From Trichosphaerium sp. ATCC 40318 (Eukaryota; Discosea; Flabellinia; Trichosidae): DNA of 64,000 nucleotides. The stretch lies in assembly GCA_038496445.1 (NCBI GenBank), contig JALMLS010000138.1:1-64000 (forward strand), given 5' to 3'. The notes beneath the pieces are model-generated. The model saw nothing but the letters and a program-made list of their open reading frames with translations. It was not told the DNA's origin and did not search any database. Made by a program: the position numbers and the translations under genes. Below are positions 1 to 11,041 of the stretch, piece by piece. The stretch's first letter is position 1; every line of letters starts with the position of its first letter.

Positions 1-1277
1 TTTCTGATTGATGTTGTGAGGTTTTTTCTGACGTAGATACAACAGTGAGAAAGAGCACTTGGACGAATCCGTAGAGATCCAGCATTACATGACGCACTTG
101 AGTTTAGATATAATGGGTAACCTCTAATAACATTGTAGCCCAAGTGGTGCTTACACAAGGATTAGGTCTGTGCGCATTTGGTATGGATTTTGGAGCAATT
201 GACACAGAATCAGGTAGTGTAACCTTTGTTTCATTCTTTCTTATAGTATCCATAGAGTATGTACACTCCATCAAACTGATTGCAACCCTCGCTGAAAAGT
301 GGTACCTCATGCCTTGGGCATACAATATGAGCGTTTTCAAATACACAAGCGTTGGGAAAGAGTACTTGTCCACCATGAAAATATTGCACGATTACACAGA
401 AAATGTAATCCGCAAGAGGATGCAATCGCACAAGGAAGGAAAAGTTACTCAAAAGAAGCGAATGGATTTCTTGGATATATTGTTACAAGCAACTACTGAG
501 GATGGAAAACACTTGGAGTTCTTGGACATTCGTGAAGAAGTCGACACATTCCTCTTTGAAGGTACAATTTGAATTGTTATTTTGTATCCTCCTTCTTGCA
601 TCTCAACTCACGAACAATAATAGGCCATATACCGGACACGCCCTCACATGGGCACTATACTGTCTTGCAAAGTATCCTGAATATCAAACAAAAGTTCGAG
701 AGGAGGTAAACAGCATACTTGGATCTAGAGCGCAACCAGACCATGAAGACCTTCCAAAATTTAAATATCTCACACTTTGTATCAAAGAGGCAATGAGGTT
801 GTATCCTCCAGGTACTAAATTTAAAAAGCACGCTTTAAAGTTGTAGTACTAACTGTTAAAATGCAGTACCGTACATTGGAAGAAATCTTGTGAAGCCTAT
901 GGAAGTGAAGGGCGTTACTTTAGATCCCGACACACTAGTAGTTGTATCACCTTACACAATGCATCGTCATCCAGACTACTGGCCTGAACCAACTGTATTC
1001 AAACCTGAGCGTTTTGAAGTGACACCAAAACCATTTACATACATTCCATTCAGCGCTGGTAATGAGTAATTTTAAAACCTGTTTGTGTTAATTATTTTTA
1101 GGACAAAGAAATTGCATTGGACAGAAATTTGCAATGAACGAAATGATTGTGACACTTGCAATGATCACGAAACAGTTTGACTTTGTTCTTGATGATACTC
1201 ACGAGGTAATCCCTACTACAAAGCTTATATTAGTAGCACAGGATGGAATCCGTGTCAAATTCTCTAAAGTTAAGTAA
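1..1277 (+). CDS. Cytochrome P450, CYP4-like, 5' partial
   Basis: This is the 3' part of a P450 monooxygenase, a heme enzyme normally anchored in the ER membrane. Exons read: about 37-116, 166-213, 247-561, 624-811, 867-1058 and 1102-1277 (TAA at 1275). Visible motifs are the I-helix region FLFEG plus TGHALTWALYC, the K-helix ExxR as KEAMRLYPP, the PERF motif as FKPERF, and the heme loop FSAGQRNCIG with its cysteine ligand. The C-terminus runs to KFSKVK. Motif spacing fits the CYP4 clan. The join between exons 3 and 4 is out of frame by one base exactly in the I-helix (around 624-632), so this copy may be a recent pseudogene or hold a sequencing error. The N-terminus lies outside the window. 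Confidence 0.9.
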
Positions 1278-1379
1278 AAACAATGTATTTGTGGAAAGGC
1301 TAGCTTGTTTTTTGTTCATCAATAAAAGAACTAGTCCATATCTACAATGATCGTTTTTATAATACATTTGGCTCTTGGT

Positions 1380-1934
1380 TCATGACGTTTGCATCGGTTG
1401 AGGTCCATTGTCGGCATTGGCTTGATTTTGCTCAGCGTCTTGGCGCAAGCGGTTGTTTCGGTGGTGATTGTAGTGGTTGTGAATCTATTTTACATTGTGT
1501 TTTAGTAAATGACACCTGTCACAATTTCCTTCAAAAAAAAATCTGGTGATGCGCACTTGTTCGTATATGAAATTGATAGTTTGTTGTTGTTTCGTCGCCT
1601 TACGAAAGTTCTTGTCTTGCAGGAAGTCCAGAATCTTTAAACAATACGGAAATCTGCGTAAAACGAAAGTTAATACTGTACAGGTTATTTGACGTAGTAC
1701 CTTATGAACTTGGCGTATTCGGGTCTCTTCCAGTACAGTAGGTAGTTTAAGTATTTTATGAAATTTTCGTTCTCAAAGTACTTGTTTTGGTGCTGAGCGA
1801 GGACTAGAGTATGTATTAGTTGGTTTCCTGGCCGTCAGCGCACATTTTACATATTCTGGGTTCGCCAAGCACTGAACGAACTCTAAATCTAGTACAAACC
1901 TTCTATCGTCACCTGTGGGAGTTTTTGATTTCAT
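1380..1934 (-). CDS. MED31: Mediator complex subunit 31
   Basis: MED31 (Soh1) is a small, highly conserved middle-module subunit of Mediator, which links transcription factors to RNA polymerase II. Four exons, 1934-1844, 1803-1701, 1653-1557 and 1484-1380, give 396 nt, or 131 aa plus stop, the same length as I recall for the human protein. Family landmarks are FVQCLANPEYVKFLAQ, then YFENENFIKYLNYLLYW, KRPEYAKFI, FPYCLKILDFLQ and a polar Asn/Gln-rich tail. The first intron is only 40 nt. No single exon is long enough to stand out, so the gene shows only when spliced. It converges on the P450 gene (102 bp gap) and diverges from the repeat-nuclease gene (312 bp). Confidence 0.93.
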
Positions 1935-2246
1935 TTTAATGTTAACGGTTTATTTGGTTGTATACGAGTTTTCACATACCTCGAATGGTGCTTGTGCGTT
2001 CTCGGCCATTTTTAAACTTGTTGAAATGGCTATTAGTTTAAGTATGTTTCTGGTCAAGTTCACGTGGCGAAAGAAGTACCACACGCTGACAGTGGCGAGT
2101 AGATTGCTCACTACACGTACTTACGCATCTATTAGTTTTATTTGTATCAAATGTATGTAAAAAACGCTAATTAGCCGTTGTTAAGGTTCTTTCGCGCGTG
2201 TAAACCTATATTTAATGACGTAAAACGCCTTATTGGATCTATTTGA

Positions 2247-4733
2247 ATGATAGGCGCCAAAGCTGTAGCGAGGATGCCCTCTCGCCACTGGCATAGTGGC
2301 GAAAATCGTAAGGAGTACTTTGAGTCGCTTGGTGGTAAATTGAAGATACACACGTTGGATTGTTGGTACAATGTCACTTTTGAAGTTGTCACAAACATGG
2401 GTGGCAGAGGCATTATGAACCTGTGCGTACAAATCTGATTTAGGTTTTACGATACTCCATTACGACAGGCGTCGCTATGCACTAACACATACGAGCCCAG
2501 GTTCTCCAACTCTGTTTCAAGAAGCTTAGAATCCGTGTACCCAAGTTACAGATGGGAATCACTACGATTTGTGTTCGTAACGGTTTTTTTTTCATTTTAT
2601 TGAATGGTACAAATGTGAAGAATTTTGACACCTTGAAGATGTGCGCCAATGGGATACTGGAAAGACCTATCGAATATTCAAGCTGCAATGGATAACATCG
2701 GGGAACGTTTGGGCATAAAACACCTTGATCAGTGGTATGTACAGAATCTTCCTTTTCGAGAATTGGTTTATACTCAGTATAATACTTAGGTATACAGTGT
2801 CTCGCCTGGCCATAAATAAAAATGGTGGTCGGAGTATACTAAAAGTGTACGGTAACATACTAACCCATTACAAGAGTGACAATGTTTTAAAGGTTTGAGG
2901 AATCAGCTTCTCAAAGTATTTTAAACACTTACCCACAGCATGACTGGAAACCTTGGTTGTTCACGTGCGCTAATAATACACCTCATAAGACTATTTAATA
3001 ACTTTTTTCATAACATCAGTCATGCACCAAATGGTTTTTGGGAAGATGAACGCAATCATCGCCAAGCAGTTGACTACATTGGTCATCAGCTAGGTCTTCA
3101 AGACTTAGAATCTTGGTATGGAGTTACAATGAGCGATTTAATCTCAGCTGGGGGAAGTGGGTTTATCCACACGTACAAAATCTTGGCATACAAACTATTG
3201 TTAATTGCGTATTAAAGCTACAACGGATCTCTTTACAAGTGTTTGATAGAATTGTTCCCTAATTACATGTGGAAACCCTGGCTTTTCTCGTGAGGCTTTT
3301 TACTCTCACTGTCACTGCCTAACATACAATTAAAGATCAACGCCAATGGGGTATTGGAAGTTAACTTCAAATCAGAGGCAAGCTTTTGATCATATTGGCG
3401 AAACTTTAGGTGTCAAACACCTGGATAGCTGGGACTCAATAGGTGCGAATTCAGTCATTAACCTTGGTGGCGCTAGTATAATAGACGTGTACGTTTATTT
3501 CACATGGTTGAATCTATACTAACGAATTGAATAGGTGTGGGGGATCACTTGCACAATGTCTAAGAGTGATGTACCCAGACCATGATTGGAAACATCTTCA
3601 ATTGAGGTACAAGTCGTGTTGAAGCGTTCTCAAGCAAATTTCTAAGCATGGCACTAGAGATTTAGCTAGAAGGAAGCGGGAGTCGCGGTTGGCAAAAATC
3701 GCAAACTCAATTCAACGTGCTCAACCATTAAAGAAACGGACAAGAGTTACACGGCGCAATTTTTTCTTTTGGAATAGGTTATCAGATCAAAAACAGTTTT
3801 TACGAGGACTTCAACGTGTACTAGACATCGAAAGCCCCGAGCAATGGTAAGCAGTGGCTCCGTTTTTATCGTATTCCATTTTATAACTCTCTAGGTATCG
3901 GGTATCTTTTGATCAGATAGCAGAGCGTGGAGGATCTGGCTTGAGAAAGTACTGGCCCCATGTTTTACAGCATATTGAACCAAAGTTTCCATGGGCGTGG
4001 GATAACTTTGGTCGAGCTTCAAAGCAGTCAAAACAGAGGTAAACAATGGTGATTATTTCTGTACATTCTAAGGGGATTGTAGGCAGCTTGTAGCGTGTAT
4101 ACAAGCTATATTTAAGAGCTATGTTGTGATGGAAGAAACCATATTAGAGTTGCGCCGTTCAAGTCCGAGTGGACTGTCAGTTGATGTATATGTTCCAGAG
4201 TTCAATCTAGCATTGGAATACCAAGGCAAGAAATTGTCTAGCCAAAGTTGTTAAACCTTACTCAGGTGAACAACATTACACCGATACATTCACATGGCAT
4301 TTCTCAGAGGTACAAAAAGTAAGAGACCTAGAGAAGAAGCAGCAGTGCGAAAATGCAGGTACCCAACAAATTAGATATGCAATTGTAAAAGTTAACTTTG
4401 TAGGTATCATCTTGGTTCCAATACCATACTGGGTAAGTTAACATATGGTTGTAGGAGAAAAAAATAGTGGTTTGTTCCCAAGGTTTTTTACTCTTTTTTT
4501 AGTGGCAAGGTGACTCGGCATCAATTGTAGCTACTATAAAGTACTATGCCCCTCACATTGATCTTGATATTACAACAAGCGTTGCTCCGTTGCTGGAGGA
4601 TCTTTATGAGAGCATAATGCCCCAAGGTACCGAAATATAAGCTTGTCTTTCAGCATATTTTGTTAACTATTTTCAGGCAAAAAGTACAAGTTAATGGCAC
4701 CCAATCAAGTCCTGATGCGTGAAGCTGAATAAT
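2247..4733 (+). CDS. Repeat protein with C-terminal PD-(D/E)XK-like nuclease
   Basis: This multi-exon gene ends at TAA 4731. Five divergent repeats of about 65-80 residues precede a nuclease-like domain. Each repeat reads roughly YW-N-RQA-IG-LG-LD-W(Y)-V, then GG-G, then YP-H-WK-WLF; examples are QRQAFDHIGETLGVKHLDSW and GGRSILK. The C-terminal domain has VDVYVPEFNLALEYQGEQHY, where an Asp and an E-Y-Q fit the PD-(D/E)XK core, and later ILVPIPYWWQGDSASIVATI. Introns inside and between repeats are almost all phase 2, so exon modules can duplicate without changing frame. One intron (from 4226) is GC-AG. I have seen similar repeat plus EYQGEQHY proteins only as hypothetical proteins of protists and fungi. 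Role unknown; a DNA-cleavage function is inferred. The start at 2247 is the first ATG of the first visible repeat exon and could be further upstream. Confidence 0.75.
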
Positions 4734-5009
4734 GCGCGTAGGCTGTTAATTGCTTGTAGAAATAACAGCAGCATAAAAAGCCCAGCGTTCAATTATTAGC
4801 AAAAATAAATGCCAGGCTTGATATCTGAGGCCTAAACGCGCAATGTTGTAACAATAAAAGTGGACGCGGCGGGAAACCCAAATATGTAGAACTTGGTCAA
4901 AAAAAAGTCGAAAATTCGGCACACTAATCGTCACTACAGCTAGGATAGTGCCATTTTTAGCATTATCCTATATTATGCCATAGGAACTATTTAGAAAGCC
5001 CCCCTTTCA
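4734..5009. other. Intergenic, no gene seen
   Basis: No exon with splice support or recognisable protein is seen here. It leads into the tandem repeat that follows. Confidence 0.5.
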
Positions 5010-5430
5010 GTGGTACTAGCGGGTTTTCTACTACATAGTTTTCAATTTAATGGAAGGGGTACTAGAGGGTTTTCCACACAGTTTTCAGTCACTTGGCACT
5101 CGAGGTGCTGTAATACTTTGATTGATGACTATTATCCCTCATGTGTGTCCATGTGATTACACAGTAGTTGCTGTTAGACACAACCTTGCTCTGGCAGCAA
5201 GGTTTGGCGGTTTAGTAACATTTGGTTTGATTGAATTTGGTAAGGGGTACTAGAGGGTTTTCTACCACCATGGTTTTCAATCACTTGGCACTCGAGGTGC
5301 CGTAATACTTTGATTGCTGACCAATATCCCTTGAGTGTGTCCATATGATTACACACTGATCACTAGACACAACCTTGCTCTGGCAGCAAGGTTTGGCGGT
5401 TTAGTAACATTTGGTTTGATTGAATTTGGT
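5010..5430. repeat. 188-bp direct tandem repeat, two copies plus a fragment
   Basis: Copy 1 spans 5056-5243 and copy 2 spans 5244-5430, each starting GGGGTACTAGAGGGTTTTC and ending with TTTGGTTTGATTGAATTTGG. They differ by scattered substitutions and a few small indels. A shorter related piece (GGTACTAGCGGGTTTTCTA) lies just before, about 5010-5048. Each full copy contains a hairpin, ACCTTGCT-ctggc-AGCAAGGT, near its 3' part. No coding potential is seen. It sits just upstream of the three-gene surface-protein array. Confidence 0.85.
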
Positions 5431-5631
5431 TAGGGATAGGGGTTATTTATTTAGTTTACAAAGTTAAGGCATTCAGGGGTTTGGGGGGGCAGAGCCTAGC
5501 GGCGACTGAGCGCCATAACCCAGTTGTCTTCCTTTGTGGCGAACAGTTCAATATCACTTTACATTTTTTCGACTTTTTTTCGACATTTTAGTACACACTG
5601 ACCAGGCTTGAAGTTCTAATATTTGTAGACT
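5431..5631. promoter_or_regulatory. 5' flank of first surface-protein gene
   Basis: Short non-coding stretch between the tandem repeat and the ATG at 5632. No TATA box or other defined element can be supported. Confidence 0.3.
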
Positions 5632-7822
5632 ATGACTTTTCACGTGCGGTTCATCTCAACACGCGCTACTGTCATTTTGTGCGTATTGTGCGTGATATTA
5701 TGCGGTAAGGAGCGTCAACATATCGTTAGTAACAAGTACCAAGGGGTGTCAGCTGTTTCTACAAATATTTTCTTTAATACAGCAAATTACGAACGGCAAA
5801 TAGTTGGAGAACGCTTGGACGACCCACCTCCTCAAATCACCTTGGGTGTTATCAATGGCCTTCAATATTACGTATACAGCTTTGCCCATGGTACCACACT
5901 GTTTTTATTGTCATTTTTGTACTGACATGAACCTTTTTGGTAGGTTCAGTTCTACCATCTGTTTCGTTGTTGGTATCGACACCTGAACGTACGTAATTTA
6001 TACTATTTTACTACCATAACGAATGAAAAATTGTGCTCACGTTGTTTGAAAGAGCTTGTACGAGAGGAAATTTCGTATTCAAACACATTCAATACAATCG
6101 TTGGTGTAACTGTAGCCTCTTTCAACAGCTCAAGGATTCTTACTATCCACGAAGATGTTTCTAATCCAATAGCTGATTTCATTTACTACAATGAAATGAC
6201 TGATGTGCGTTTGTTTGACCGTGGTTCCGCATTGCCATATTTATTCGTGTTTAGGACTTCAAAAGAAATCTTACAAGCAGACGAATCAACACACGCTTAA
6301 ACCAAATACAGAGTGCATTTGAAGGTAAGATAAATCCAAATAAAACCAATTTTATGAGTTAATATTGTACTCAAAGTTGGAAGCTCACACATTGCATACA
6401 CCTACGATGTAAGCGGCAATACAGATTTGTACTACAAGATTGAGAATCTTGAAGAAACCAGCCAGATAATGCCGTTCTTCGAAAGTACGTCGTATCCCAA
6501 GTTAATTAATGATTGTTCCAACCACGTGTTTAGAATCAAAACAAAAACAAGCTACAACTACATTTTTGACGAAAATAAATGATGAATGTTTTGTTTTGGC
6601 TTCGGTATTTGGCTTGGGAAACATTACACTGGCTTTCTTCGATGGACAAAATCAAGTAAACAAGAAACCAGTAATCACACCTCACCATTGTATAGACTGA
6701 TCCTCTTTTCGAAATTCCAACAGGCATTGCAAATGACATTCGGTTAGTTCACAATGCCGAAATGGAACGCATATTACTCCACTACATGGTTGGCAATGAA
6801 ACATTCCTTCAAATATTCTCATACGACTGCAATGTCAAATTTGATAGTCAACGTGCTGTGGTCACAAGTACATATGGATTTGATCAACGTGCAATTGTAA
6901 GTGTAGGAGAATTACAGGATGGTCCTTTTGTCATTGTGATAGCTCAATCCGATGGCACTGTACACTTTTTTAGCAGCGACAATATAGATTCAAGTATGGG
7001 TTCTATTTCCAAAACGACAACTGGCTCTGTTGTTTCAATTGATGCTGTATTTAATCATGACCGATGTGAAATGGTAATAGTGACAAGATGTAATGGGGTG
7101 AATGAGATGGCCATCATAACCGGAGCAGGCTATTTCAACTGTACAGGTACATTGCTTCATAGCTTCATCAATTGAACTGTATCATTTCTTATTCCTGTAG
7201 CACCACCTGAATTACCAGAGCCGCCATTGGCAGGTACAACGGAGCCACCAACAGAAGTGCCAATGCCAATACCAACAGAATCACCAACTGGTTGCTACCT
7301 TTGCATTGTACTATCCAGATTTTAACTTGTGTTACAGATTTTATGCCACTTGATAATATTGTTATACTCGATTCCGATCTTGTTATTAGCGGTACTATGA
7401 GATGTTTTTTTTGAATGCCAAGTTGTCTGATGCTTGTGATAGGTATGGTTGCCTTCAACAATACAATACTTAGAGTTATAAAACCCAATACAATATTTAA
7501 TGTCAGTGGCTGTATCAGTGGTCCATTTACAGTTGATGCAACATCGATAGAGGTACATATTTTTACTTCATTATTGAGACTAAAGACTTTTATTTAGGCA
7601 TTGTCACTACTGATATCACAGAAACGAGGATGCACAGATGTTGATCCAATGGTTCTTTCACGTGATAGCCAGTGTGTTAAGCAAACCAGGTCATTCACAA
7701 CATTTGCTAGTGTCCTCAATATTGACGTTGACAGATGTAACACTAGTCGCGGTCACGCGATAATTGTAGCGTGGGCTGTACTGTTTCTTTGTGTTTCTGT
7801 TTTTAGTAATAAATATTTCTAA
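5632..7822 (+). CDS. Threonine/proline-linker surface protein, array copy 1
   Basis: Predicted type I membrane or anchored surface protein. The start ATG opens a signal peptide (VILCVLCVILCG) cut by a 41-nt intron. The ectodomain contains ITLGVINGLQYYVYSF, FIYYNEMTD joined across a 50-nt GTGCGT intron to DFKRN, then LAFFDGQNQ, a long exon (about 6710-7145) with GSISKTTTGSVVSIDAVF and MVIVTRCNGVNEMAIIT, and a Pro/Thr stalk (PPELPEPPLAGTTEPP). The C-terminus is hydrophobic (IIVAWAVLFLCVSVF), a membrane span or GPI signal; TAA at 7820. In-frame stops seen near 6298 lie in an intron. Copy 1 is nearly identical to copy 2 until the stalk, then differs. The family is not one I can name; adhesion or cell-coat function is inferred. 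Confidence 0.7.
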
Positions 7823-8128
7823 AAAGCAACTAAAAACATCAAGCAATGACCCGTTCGTTATCTATAGTTGCATTTGCCGTTTACTAACATACAGTAACAG
7901 CACGGATGTAAAAGAGCCAATGTTCAGACTGTAAGTGAAAGTGTATTTTAAACGACAACGTCAAGCAGCGAATAAAGTAGCTTCAAGTATGCGTCAACAG
8001 TTAACGTTAACAGCGTCCAACAATTTCTTGGTCACAAAAAGTAATTCCGTATTTGAAGCGCCACTACCAACACGTGCTATACGTGGAGCGTCATAAAAAG
8101 CCTCAATAAGTAATTCAATAAATAAACA
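7823..8128. other. Intergenic between surface-protein copies 1 and 2
   Basis: 306 bp with no supported gene. Unlike the coding parts of copies 1 and 2, this spacer is not an obvious duplicate of the 5' flank of copy 1. It contains one CACGTG at about 8072. Confidence 0.4.
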
Positions 8129-10778
8129 ATGACTTTTCACGTGCGGTTCATCTCAACACGCGTTGCTGTCATTTTGTGCGTATTATGCGGTAAGGAGCGT
8201 CAACATATCGTTAGTAACAAGTACAAGGGGTGTCAGCTGTTTCTACAGACATTTTCTTTAATACAACAAATTACGAACGGCGAGTAGTTGGAGAACGTGT
8301 GGACAACCCACCCCCTCAAATCACCTTGGGTGTTATCAATGGCCTTCAATATTACGTATACAGCTTTGCTCGTGGTACCACACTGTTTTTATTGTCATTT
8401 TTTGTAACTGACATGAACCTTTTTGGTAGGTGTAATTGTACCACCAACTGTTTCGTTGCTGATATCGACACCTGAACGTACGTAATTTATACTATTTTAC
8501 TACCATAACGAATGAAAAATTGTGCTCACGTTGTTTGAAAGAGCTTGTACGAGAGGAAATTTCGTCTTCAAACACATTCACTCCAGCCTTTGGTATAGCT
8601 GTAGCCTCTTTCAACAGCTCAAGGATTCTTACTATCCACGAAGACAATAGTAATTGGAGAGCTGGTTTCATTTATTACAATGAAATGACTGATGTGAGTT
8701 TGTTTGACCACGGTTCCACATTGCCACATTTATTCGTGTTTAGGACTTCAACAGAAGTTCTACAGGCAGACCAATCAACACGCGCTTAAACCAAATACAG
8801 AGTGCATTTGAAGGTAAGACAAATCCAAATAAAACCAAGTTCGTGAGTTAATATTGTACTCAAAGTTGGAAGCTCACACATTGCATACACCTACGATATA
8901 AGTAGCAATACAGATTTGTATTACAAGATTGAGAATATTGACGAAACAAGCCAGATAATGCCATTCTTCGAAAGTACGTAGTATCCCAAGTTAATTAATG
9001 ATTTCCAACCACGTGTTTAGAATCAAGACAAAGACAACCTACAACTACATTTTTGACAAAAATAAATGATGAATGTTTTGTTTTGGCTTCGGCATTTAGT
9101 GCAGGAAACATAACACTGGCTTTCTTCGATGGACAAAATCAAGTAAACAAGAAACCAGTAATCACACCTCACCATTGTATAGACTGATCCTCTTTTCGAA
9201 ATTGCAACAAGTGGCATTGCAAATGACATTCGGTTAGTTCACAATGCCGAAATGGAACGCATATTACTCCACTACATGGTTGGCAGTGATGAAACATTCC
9301 TTCAAATATTCTCATACGACTGCAACGTCAAATTTGATAGTCAACGCACCATGGTCACAAGTACATATGGATTTGATCAACGTGCAATTGTAAGTGTGGG
9401 AGAATCACAAAAGGGTCCTTTCGTCATTGTGATAGCTCAATCCGATGGCACTGTACACTTTTTTAGCAGCGACAATATAGATTCAAGTATGGGTTCTATT
9501 TCCAAAACGACAACTGGCTCTGTTGTTTCAATTGATGCTGTATTTAATCATGACCGATGTGAAATGGTAATAGTGACAAGATGTAATGGGGTGAATGAGA
9601 TGGCCATCATAACAACTGGAGCAGGCTTTTTCGACTGTCCAGGTACATTACTTCAATTAGCTGTACTATTTTCTTATTCCTGTAACACCAACTGAATCAC
9701 CAGAGCCGCCATCGGTAGGCACAACAGAACCACCAAACATTCCAGCTGCGCCACAGTTACAAACAACAAATCCTCCTAGCACAATCGCTCCAACTAGTAC
9801 TAGCCTAAAAGTATGCCATAAAATTATATTTCTTGTTTAACTTGTGTTACAGATTTTGCCAAGGCTTGATTGCGTTTTGGAGGAATCTGCTGGTAAATAC
9901 GTGGCTATTCTAGGCTGGGACACTATGGTAATATTAGAAACACTTACAATCCGTACTAAATAGTCAACAATAGGAAAATACACAGATTCCATACGGCCAA
10001 AACAATATAATAACACCAACACCTTTGGATACTTCGATTGTGCCAACACTATTCGAAGGAAGTGCAGCCTTCTTCCCTTCAACTGAACCTTTTCGATACG
10101 ATTTTGATGGACAATCGACATCTTGGACACTTGGTGAAGGTGTTGTAACATTCTCAAGCGCTAGTCCAAAGTGTATCACAGATGGTAAGTGTTTATTACA
10201 TAGCTATTGTATTTAAATTATATTGTAGAAGCTACTGTGGATTTCATTATTGCTGAACCATTCCCACTGGATGATACTACGCTTCTAGCCATACAAATAG
10301 AAGTTGCTAAAGGCATGGGAGTAAACGTGAGCGATATTACAGTGAGCCAGAGTGCAACACCAAGTTCTAAGAGGCAAACGAGCACAACTGTTTCTGTAAC
10401 AATAACAGGTTCTGTACTGTGTATTTACACTCAAGTGGCCAACTTCTGTTGTAGATAGTGCAGTGTCTAATCCAGTGAGTGTCGTTTCAGACTTCACAAA
10501 CGATGAGGATGGTGTGAAAAGAACTACAGACAGCATCAATACAAACGCTGGGGTAACAGTAACGGTAACCAACGAATTCCAACTTTCTTTATGAAGTTTA
10601 TTACCTAATTCGAAATTAGGCTGTTACTATCCCTGAACCTCCCACTGTCACCAAAGGTACAACCAGATTCACCCCAACAAGCGATAGTATGCGTACAAGA
10701 GTACTACGGTATTCTACAGTAACTCTGTTTGTTTCTTGCAGCATATTATTGGCAAGTATCAATTTTCTTTTCAAATAA
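8129..10778 (+). CDS. Surface protein, array copy 2, with SEA-like module
   Basis: The start (MTFHVRFISTRVAVILCVLCG) and the body to about 9650 match copy 1 base for base over long stretches, introns included. After the Thr/Pro stalk (TTEPPNIPAAPQL; PSTIAPTSTS) the gene changes to sequence shared with copy 3. This part has TSIVPTLFEGSAAFFPSTEP and WTLGEGVVTFSSASP, then a module TVDFIIAEPFPLDD...VNVSDITVSQSATPSSKRQ...VSVTI. That beta-alpha pattern resembles SEA-like modules in protist surface proteins. A hydrophobic C-terminus (VTLFVSCSILLASINFLF) ends at TAA 10776. At 9684-9685 the acceptor AG of copy 1 is AA, so splicing must shift 18 nt to 9703, in frame. Confidence 0.68.
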
Positions 10779-11041
10779 ACAAGCGTGTTCATAAGTGTAA
10801 TTCCAAAAGCCCCATTTAACTTGACTCGCTCTCACTAGTCCTAGTCGCCCAGTTTTTTTGTAGCATTGTTTTAGTAAATGACACAAAAAACTACACGTTA
10901 CTATCCTGCCTGGCTAACGGAAACGAATGGCATATAAACCGAGCTACAGAACATAAGTTGTGTTGGCGAAAACTAGCGTTGATTTTCGGTTTTTTTTACG
11001 ATTGTTCACAAAGTTCACAATCGAAACAATAAGAACTCAAT
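10779..11041. other. Intergenic between surface-protein copies 2 and 3
   Basis: 263 bp, no supported gene. Confidence 0.4.

Noticed and set aside
117-137. A 21-nt intron in the P450
   Set aside because: Ending the intron at the later AG (165) gives a normal 49-nt intron and restores the conserved LCAFGMDF block.
1915-2160. 81-residue + strand frame
   Set aside because: Its start overlaps MED31 exon 1 on the other strand, and it has no recognisable features.
5173-5400. CRISPR-like direct repeats
   Set aside because: Only two long 188-bp copies without short repeat-spacer structure, and the genome is eukaryotic.
6298-6300. Premature stop in surface copy 1 (and the same place in copy 2)
   Set aside because: Using the donors at GAT|GTGCGT (copy 1) and GAT|GTGAGT (copy 2) changes the downstream frame, so the TAA is not read in either gene.
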